Below, piece after piece: positions 6,685 through 10,692 of a DNA stretch of 10,692 nt. The notes beneath the pieces are model-generated. The model saw only the letters and a program-made list of their open reading frames with translations, did no database searches and was not told the origin of the DNA. The position numbers were made by a program, and so were the translations under genes. The stretch spans positions 1-10,692 of the forward strand of contig DATKRK010000342.1 of assembly GCA_035532215.1 (NCBI GenBank). The letters are read 5' to 3'. Source of the DNA: JAICIG01 sp035532215 (GTDB taxonomy: Bacteria; Planctomycetota; Planctomycetia; Pirellulales; JAICIG01). The stretch's first letter is position 1. Every line of letters starts with the position of its first letter.

Positions 6685-9125
6685 TCGACAATCTCCAATT
6701 CGACGGGCCGGCTCGCTCGATAAATCGGCTGATCCTCGACCGTCCCGACCGCCTCGAGGCGCAATAGCGCGTGCCGACCCAGCGGAGCATTGTCGGTGGC
6801 GATCACCTGCAGCGAGCCTGAGTCGCTTTGTCCGGTGAGCGTCACGCCGCGCGCCCGCAGTCCTACGACGCCGCCCGGCGCCGTGAGTTCGGTATGCACC
6901 TTGCCGATGAAACCGTTGACGCGCTCGGCCGTGAACTGCAATTGGATAATCTTACCGCGCGCGATCTTCTTGGGCGATGCCGAATCGACTTCGAGGATGA
7001 TCCGGGCGGGCTTGACTTCGATCGTGATCGGGTTGCTGACGACGGTCAGTTTGGTCTTGGCCGGCTTCGCCAGAGGATTGGTCGCGACGACGACTTCGAA
7101 CTCGGCTTGAATCGCGAACGTGTACGGTCCCGGCGGCAGCGAGGCGGGCCAAAAGAAGCTCATCCAACTCTTGGACGTCTCGGGGGGCAGAACGGCCGGC
7201 GCCAGATCGACGCCCTGCGGCAAACCGACACAGGAGAGATGCACCGGCGACGCAACGCCGCCGCTTCGCGCGTCCAAGGCGAGTTGCACGTCGAGCGAAC
7301 TGAGCTGATCGATCGAGGCGTTCTTCGGCGTCGCCGTGAGCAGCAGAGGCGCTTCAACGCTCGTGGCCAAAGCGACCTCTTGCGTTACGCGCCCCGACGG
7401 CAGCGGTTGGCCGGGCCAGATCATCGCGCCGCCGCAAGCGCGACGATCGATCGTTACCCCGGCTTGCTCGGCATGTCCGATGACGTTCACGGCGCCGGCG
7501 AATGTCGTGCTCTCGCTCGCGGCCGTGACCACGAGCGGAGCGCGCTCCTGGCCCGGTCCGATCCAAGCGTCAGGACAGTCCATTCCCGCCGGCAAGTTTT
7601 CGGCCGTCACGCGGATAGGCCCGGTCATGCCGCGGCGACGCAGGGCGAGCACTTCCACCAACTCGCGGCCGCCGCGGGGGACGTTCCAGGCCGCGGGCTG
7701 ATCGGTGCGGCGCGACACGACCGCCAGTTGAAAGTCGGGCTCTTCTCGCCGGACGCTCAGACGATAGATCCGTCGCGGGTCGCGCTGCGCTTCGCCGATC
7801 AGGTTTCGCGCGAGTACCAGATAGCGGCCGTCGGCCGGCGCGACCCAGCGTCCTGCAGGGTCGGCGTGTGCGGTCGAGAAGCGATATCCGCCGAGATTGT
7901 CGACCTGGTCCGAGAACTTTGCCAGTTCGCGATCGCCAGCCGGGTCGAGCACGCTCAATTCGAGATCGACCGGCGAGCCGATGCGATCGCCCAACGCCTC
8001 GAACCACAGCACCTCGCCGCGCTTGGCGTAGAGCGCGTACCAATGCTGCTCGCCGAGTTCCGCGATTTGAGCGCTCACTTCGCAGGGCGCCGCCAATTGC
8101 AGGGCCCGCTCGGCGCGATCGTGTCCCGCGATGTTCTCGATCACCGGCACGTCGGTCACGCCGATCGCAAGGGGCAGGTGACCGGCAGGGTAATAATACG
8201 CAAACGATTCGGCGGCGATCTGAGACGGCCGCCGCGGCAAGGGGATGAAGGCCCCGGTTTCGCTCGGCGGGGTGACATCGACCTCGACGACGTCAAAATC
8301 GGCTACGTCAAAATCAGCGGCCGACGACGACTGGCTCGGCGGCAAGTTGCGGCCAAACAACTTGACGCGAGTCGTTCGGCCTCGCGCGACGACGCACGGC
8401 AAGACGAATTCCGGGCGAGCGAGCGTATCGAAATCGAGTCGATAGAAGTGGGCGTTGCCGCCGAGATAGCTGAGATCGAACAGCCGCACGTCGTACCAAC
8501 CGTCGGCCGGAACGCGAAAATCAACCAGCGGATCGAGGCCCGAATGCCCGCGACTCACCGCCAGGCGCCGTCCCTGGGCGTCGAAGAGTTCGATTACGCC
8601 GCGGAGTTGCGAATCGATGCGTTCGGCCCAACACTCGATGACGACTCGCTGGCCGGCCTTGGCCGCGAAGCGAAAGCAGTCGACGTCGCCGGGCTTTTCG
8701 ATCTTCCCGTTGACAACCGAGTTCAACTCGACCGACGTCGGGGTCTCGAACGTGTCATTCGAATCGCCTTCGTGCTGTTCGGCGAGCCGGCCGACCATGA
8801 AGGCGCGAGGGTTGCTCACGCCACCATCCGTAACGGCCCGCAAATCATAAATACCCGGCGGCGTTGTGGCCGCGATGGAAACGTCGAACCGGTTTCCCTC
8901 GATCTTCTTGGCGGCGAAGCCGGGGGCCGTCAATCGCAGCAATCGCAGTCCTTCGAGGGTCGTGCCTTCGAGAGTCACGGCGACGGTCGTTCCCGCCTGA
9001 GCGCCTGCTGGAGAGACGGCTTGAAGCACCGGGTTGGGCGTCTCTGCGTGCAACGCAGGAATCCTGCCCAGGCTGAATGCCAACACGGCGCAGAACATGG
9101 CGTTGGAATGCAGAATCAATCGCAT
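6681..9125 (-). CDS. Large exported PPC/beta-sandwich protein, 814 residues
   Basis: The start at 9125 is chosen because it gives a clean signal peptide (MRLILHSNAMFCAVLAF to a likely cut after LHA at 25-27). The frame is open further, to an ATG at 9299, but those 58 residues look non-coding and contain the candidate promoter. No strong ribosome binding site precedes 9125. An IPT/TIG-like strand region (NPVLQAVSPAGAQAGTTVAV, 31-50) is followed by a PPC-type domain at about 118-232 (HEGDSNDTFETP, GDVDCFRFAAKAGQRVVIE, DGWYDVRLFD). A second PPC-like domain lies at about 346-460 (HWYALYAKRGEVLWFEALGD, PADGRYLVLARN). The remaining 350 residues are beta-rich, Ig-like sequence with no catalytic motif I recognise. 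PPC domains usually assist substrate binding or secretion. This is the first gene of the three-gene operon and is likely an envelope or extracellular scaffold or binding protein. Confidence 0.85.
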   Translation of the reverse strand: MRLILHSNAMFCAVLAFSLGRIPALHAETPNPVLQAVSPAGAQAGTTVAVTLEGTTLEGLRLLRLTAPGFAAKKIEGNRFDVSIAATTPPGIYDLRAVTDGGVSNPRAFMVGRLAEQHEGDSNDTFETPTSVELNSVVNGKIEKPGDVDCFRFAAKAGQRVVIECWAERIDSQLRGVIELFDAQGRRLAVSRGHSGLDPLVDFRVPADGWYDVRLFDLSYLGGNAHFYRLDFDTLARPEFVLPCVVARGRTTRVKLFGRNLPPSQSSSAADFDVADFDVVEVDVTPPSETGAFIPLPRRPSQIAAESFAYYYPAGHLPLAIGVTDVPVIENIAGHDRAERALQLAAPCEVSAQIAELGEQHWYALYAKRGEVLWFEALGDRIGSPVDLELSVLDPAGDRELAKFSDQVDNLGGYRFSTAHADPAGRWVAPADGRYLVLARNLIGEAQRDPRRIYRLSVRREEPDFQLAVVSRRTDQPAAWNVPRGGRELVEVLALRRRGMTGPIRVTAENLPAGMDCPDAWIGPGQERAPLVVTAASESTTFAGAVNVIGHAEQAGVTIDRRACGGAMIWPGQPLPSGRVTQEVALATSVEAPLLLTATPKNASIDQLSSLDVQLALDARSGGVASPVHLSCVGLPQGVDLAPAVLPPETSKSWMSFFWPASLPPGPYTFAIQAEFEVVVATNPLAKPAKTKLTVVSNPITIEVKPARIILEVDSASPKKIARGKIIQLQFTAERVNGFIGKVHTELTAPGGVVGLRARGVTLTGQSDSGSLQVIATDNAPLGRHALLRLEAVGTVEDQPIYRASRPVELEIVE
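8290..8319 (-). repeat. 15-base tandem duplication inside the PPC protein gene
   Basis: Bases 8290-8304 (ACGTCAAAATCGGCT) and 8305-8319 (ACGTCAAAATCAGCG) match at 13 of 15 positions. On the coding strand they give ADFDVADFDV between the two PPC-like domains. The unit is a multiple of three, so the frame is kept. It looks like a recent in-frame slippage or duplication in an acidic linker. Confidence 0.7.
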
Positions 9126-9200
9126 GACACGACGGAGCGGGGTAAACGATGCGGGCGGGGGGCAATCAGGATCGACTCGATCCGCGGGGCGGCCTGCGCC

Positions 9201-9230
9201 CATCAACGGATATTGATGAATGCGATTATA
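9201..9230 (-). promoter_or_regulatory. Candidate promoter -10 box with adjoining stem-loop for the three-gene operon
   Basis: On the minus strand 9230-9225 reads TATAAT, a perfect -10 box, about 100 bases before the chosen start at 9125. No good -35 box lies 16-18 bases upstream, where there is a run of C. Just downstream, CATCAA (9201-9206) and TTGATG (9213-9218) form a 6-bp inverted repeat with a 6-base loop near the expected start of transcription. It could be an operator or a 5'-end stem-loop. The missing -35 box limits confidence. Confidence 0.35.
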
Positions 9231-9404
9231 ACCGCTCGTTGGCGACGGGGGGGAATACTTTGCAATTGCACCCAGGCTGTTGCCCCCGTGAGTCATCAAC
9301 CGTGTGCGAGGCAGTCACGCTCGGGGGCCCCCGCGCCGAGTTCGCTCGTCGCGTCTGCTTCAATAGCGAGCCGCGTCAAGCGCTCTGGAGCTTGTAGAAA
9401 TGCG

Positions 9405-9422
9405 CGGCGGCCGATGCCGCCG
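9405..9422. repeat. GC-rich hairpin
   Basis: Arms CGGCGGC (9405-9411) and GCCGCCG (9416-9422) pair perfectly around CGAT. No T run follows on either strand, so it is not a standard terminator. Confidence 0.5.
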
Positions 9423-9629
9423 ACGCGTGCAAGTTTCGGTTCCCACAATATTTCCCATAATCAATATGGCCGCAGCCGCCTCGCCGCACAGCGGCCACAG
9501 GTTCGGAATTGGCAGGCGGGTTCGATTGCGGCTCGTTCAGCGGCGGTCTCTCACAGCGGCGGGCAGTTCAGGGCGGAACCCGGATGTTAGCCGCGACAAA
9601 CGCCCGTGCCAACCCGGCCGCAGTTCGTG

Positions 9630-9645
9630 TCCCGCGGACGCGGGA
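9630..9645. repeat. Perfect hairpin TCCCGCGGACGCGGGA
   Basis: Seven-base arms pair around GA. There is no T run on either side and no neighbouring gene it could terminate at close range. It belongs to the palindrome cluster of this region. Confidence 0.5.
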
Positions 9646-9665
9646 TGAGGAATCTTGTCCGAAAG

Positions 9666-9695
9666 TCGCAGTACAGAAAATCGCGGTACAGAAGA
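9666..9695. repeat. 15-base imperfect tandem repeat
   Basis: TCGCAGTACAGAAAA (9666-9680) is followed directly by TCGCGGTACAGAAGA (9681-9695), 13 of 15 identical. It lies in non-coding sequence shortly before the left copy of the inverted 21-base repeat. Confidence 0.55.
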
Positions 9696-9755
9696 ACCCC
9701 GCGGCGACCGCCCAGCAAGCCAGCGGCGCCGTTCCGCCGCCAGCAAAACCGGCTG

Positions 9756-9776
9756 CGTAGGTTATGCTTCAGCATA
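9756..9776 (+). repeat. Left copy of a 21-base inverted repeat
   Basis: The 21 bases here are the exact reverse complement of 10091-10111. The copy contains most of a palindrome of its own: GTTATGCTTCAGCATAAC (9761-9778), with 8-bp arms around TC. The two copies face each other and enclose 314 bases, giving a 356-base unit. Confidence 0.8.
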
Positions 9777-9781
9777 ACGCG

Positions 9782-9794
9782 GCGGCGGAGCCGC
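9782..9794. repeat. Short hairpin GCGGC-GGA-GCCGC
   Basis: Five-base arms pair around GGA, directly after the left inverted-repeat palindrome. It is one member of the run of palindromes in this unit. Confidence 0.4.
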
Positions 9795-9802
9795 AAGCGA
9801 AA

Positions 9803-9826
9803 GTAGTAGGCATACTCCGTATGCCG
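9803..9826 (-). repeat. Hairpin repeat unit A (minus orientation)
   Basis: On the minus strand this reads CGGCATACGGAGTATGCC followed by TACTAC. Arms GGCATAC and GTATGCC (7 bp) pair around GGA. It matches unit B (9867-9890) at nearly every position in the opposite orientation. One arm pair changes from T-A here to C-G in unit B, so pairing is kept. Confidence 0.65.
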
Positions 9827-9866
9827 TAACCGGCGCTATGGTTGGGCGCCACTGCAGCACCGGCGA

Positions 9867-9890
9867 CGGCACACAGGAGTGTGCCTGCTA
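9867..9890 (+). repeat. Hairpin repeat unit B (plus orientation)
   Basis: The plus strand reads CGGCACACAGGAGTGTGCC followed by TGCTAC. Arms GGCACAC (9868-9874) and GTGTGCC (9879-9885) pair around AGGA. Relative to unit A it has one added loop base, one compensatory pair change and one difference in the 3' tail (TGCTAC against TACTAC). Confidence 0.65.
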
Positions 9891-9946
9891 CATTGTGGCA
9901 AGCAGCGGCCGACGGCGTTCCCTGACGCACTGTGTTTTTCGCGTCA

Positions 9947-9969
9947 AACCTTGCCGTCGCGGCAAGGTT
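9947..9969. repeat. Strong hairpin, 10-bp perfect stem, 3-base loop
   Basis: Arms AACCTTGCCG (9947-9956) and its exact complement (9960-9969) enclose TCG. A T run (9934-9938) lies on the 5' side on the plus strand, and no T run follows the stem on either strand at normal distance, so it is not a clear terminator. It lies within the 356-base unit bounded by the inverted 21-base repeats. Confidence 0.6.
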
Positions 9970-10090
9970 CGCGAACTTAATGAGGTAACCGAAATCCGTT
10001 TCCCCGCGTTCTCGCCCGTTCTCGCTGCGCCGAGCGCGGCCACCGTGAAGAGCATCCGCTGAGGGCTGAATCACCGATCAGTGCAAAGGA

Positions 10091-10111
10091 TATGCTGAAG
10101 CATAACCTACG
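10091..10111 (-). repeat. Right copy of a 21-base inverted repeat
   Basis: TATGCTGAAGCATAACCTAC plus a final G is the exact reverse complement of 9756-9776. Outside both copies the sequences diverge at once. GGCT occurs close to each outer edge (9751-9754 and 10113-10116) but is not directly abutting, so a target-site duplication is not shown. Confidence 0.8.
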
Positions 10112-10186
10112 AGGCTTTGGAAACGGCTTCGTCGGGTTCATTCAACTTCGTTCTCATGGTATGCTGTTCGCAGCCAAGCTGCCACA

Positions 10187-10384
10187 CTCGGCGAGCACGA
10201 GATGCTCCACGACGAGAGCCGCCGCGTCGCGAAGCAGGCCCGTTCCGCCGGGCTTCACGTCCAGCTCGAAGTCTGGCCCGGCATGTTCCACGTCTTCCAA
10301 TCCCACGAGCCCCTGCTGCCCGAGGCGCGGCAGGCATTCGAGCACATCGCCGAGTTCGTGCGCGAGCAGTTGGCCAAGTCATAG
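10187..10384 (+). pseudogene. C-terminal fragment of an alpha/beta-hydrolase (esterase/lipase type), 5'-truncated
   Basis: The frame from about 10187 to the TAG at 10382-10384 reads LGEHEMLHDESRRVA, then GLHVQLEVWPGMFHVFQ, then EARQAFEHIAEFVREQL. This is the usual C-terminal end of acetyl-esterase-like alpha/beta hydrolases: the strand and loop carrying the acidic residue region (GEHE), then the catalytic His in GMFHVF, then the last helix. A whole protein would be about 300 residues; only about 65 remain, without nucleophile elbow or oxyanion hole. Family-like sequence starts before the first ATG (10202), and no ribosome binding site precedes that ATG. This shows a truncated gene rather than a small one. 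The break lies in the roughly 75 bases between the right inverted repeat (ending 10111) and 10187. Confidence 0.7.
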
Positions 10385-10506
10385 CCTACGGGCCGGATCG
10401 GAAAATGAAAATGGACCCATCCCCTGGTATGTCCCCGAAAAAATCCTGCTCAAAGCGTGACTTATGGTGCAATCGCCCTGGGCGTAGACCGCAGAGATGA
10501 CGGATT

Positions 10507-10536
10507 CGGTTCAGGCGAATTGAATTACGCGAACCG
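10507..10536. promoter_or_regulatory. Imperfect inverted repeat upstream of the last gene
   Basis: CGGTTC (10507-10512) and GAACCG (10531-10536) are perfect arms. The interior continues approximate symmetry (GCGAATT against AATTACGC, with one extra base). It lies 62 bases before the ATG at 10599, a plausible operator position. No clear -35/-10 pair was found near it. The rest of 10385-10598 shows nothing I can identify. Confidence 0.25.
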
Positions 10537-10598
10537 TGTTCCGGCGGTGGCCCAGGGCCAGCGCTCACTAACTCTTTGTGCCGGTAAGGACTTGTGTC

Positions 10599-10692
10599 AT
10601 GAAGTCAAAATCCCAGCCGCAGCTTCGGCGCTTCATGGCGATGCTTTCAGTGCCAGTATGCTGCTTAAGCAGCGATAATGTGAATCGATTCA
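10599..10692 (+). CDS. Start of a gene cut by the right edge; possibly exported
   Basis: An ATG at 10599 is preceded by TAAGGA ending eight bases upstream, one of the better ribosome binding sites in the window. The frame is open for 31 codons to the end. It begins MKSKSQPQLRRFMAMLSVPV, then CCLSSDNVNRF. A basic n-region followed by a short hydrophobic stretch and two cysteines suggests a signal peptide, perhaps of a lipoprotein, though the residues before Cys do not fit a good lipobox. The rest is outside the window and no family can be named. Confidence 0.5.
   Translation, partial: MKSKSQPQLRRFMAMLSVPVCCLSSDNVNRF

Larger units (their letters stand above)
9300..10186. other. Non-coding palindrome-rich region
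   Basis: I find no convincing gene here: the short open frames have no ribosome binding sites or recognisable domains and overlap one another on both strands. The stretch is instead packed with inverted repeats, listed separately at 9405-9422, 9630-9645, 9756-9776, 9782-9794, 9803-9826, 9867-9890, 9947-9969 and 10091-10111. A further self-complementary CGGGGGCCCCCG lies at 9322-9333, and GGCGC (9832-9836) can pair with GCGCC (9846-9850). This density is unlike the rest of the window and suggests an accumulation of REP/BIME-like or miniature mobile elements. Confidence 0.55.

Noticed and set aside
9126..9299. N-terminal extension of the PPC protein to an ATG at 9299
   Set aside because: The extension lacks signal-peptide features, would place the real signal peptide at residue 59, and covers the TATAAT box and stem-loop.
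9516..9535. tRNA T-arm-like GGTTCGATT
   Set aside because: The flanking bases do not form the 5-bp T stem, and no acceptor, D or anticodon arms are found upstream.
6828..9590. Long plus-strand open frame (920 codons) opposite the PPC protein gene
   Set aside because: Same reason: antisense to a signal-peptide-bearing protein with recognisable domains, Arg-rich composition, no motif.
9509..9760. 83-codon plus frame ending in Ala/Pro/Gln-rich residues
   Set aside because: It overlaps other frames, has no ribosome binding site, contains the tandem repeat and palindromes of the repeat region, and has no recognisable domain.
9756..9890. CRISPR array
   Set aside because: The repeats are in opposite orientation, differ in sequence and lack regularly sized spacers.

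Overview
The window looks like chromosomal DNA from a planctomycete, probably of the Pirellulales type. The DNA is GC-rich, and the main genes belong to families expanded in Planctomycetota: DUF1501 (sulfatase/alkaline-phosphatase-like fold), DUF1549/DUF1553 proteins with a planctomycete-type cytochrome c region, and very large secreted proteins with PPC (pre-peptidase C-terminal) domains. No phage, conjugation, CRISPR or tRNA gene is visible.

Layout. Positions 1-346 carry a 69-residue single-span membrane protein on the minus strand and possibly the first codons of a second minus-strand gene that runs off the left edge. A divergent intergenic region (347-536) holds a minus-strand terminator-like hairpin and a candidate plus-strand promoter with a 12-base palindrome. 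From 537 to 2812 a plus-strand cluster encodes a DUF1501 protein split in two by a frame change near 1160-1187, then a secreted PD40 beta-propeller protein whose start overlaps the DUF1501 end. A short stretch after it (2809-3024) ends in codons resembling a DUF1501 C-terminus. Converging on this is a minus-strand operon of three exported proteins, in transcription order: an 814-residue PPC/beta-sandwich protein (start 9125), a 768-residue DUF1549/DUF1553 protein with two heme-c-like motifs (start 6684, coupled by an ATGA overlap), and an intact DUF1501 protein (start 4362).

The right end, about 9126-10598, is largely non-coding. It contains a dense cluster of palindromes, a pair of hairpin repeats in opposite orientation that differ by a compensatory base-pair change, and two copies of a 21-base sequence in inverted orientation enclosing 356 bases (9756-10111). 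Just beyond the right copy lies the orphan C-terminal end of an alpha/beta hydrolase, apparently a 5'-truncated pseudogene. A new gene with a good ribosome binding site starts at 10599 and runs off the window.

How the genes may work together (inference): the three-gene minus operon looks like one envelope or periplasmic module. It would comprise a sulfatase-fold protein with a twin-arginine-like leader, a cytochrome-like protein and a large sandwich-domain protein, possibly for binding and processing a polymer with electron transfer. The plus-strand DUF1501-propeller cluster is a second, decayed or split, relative of the same kind of module.
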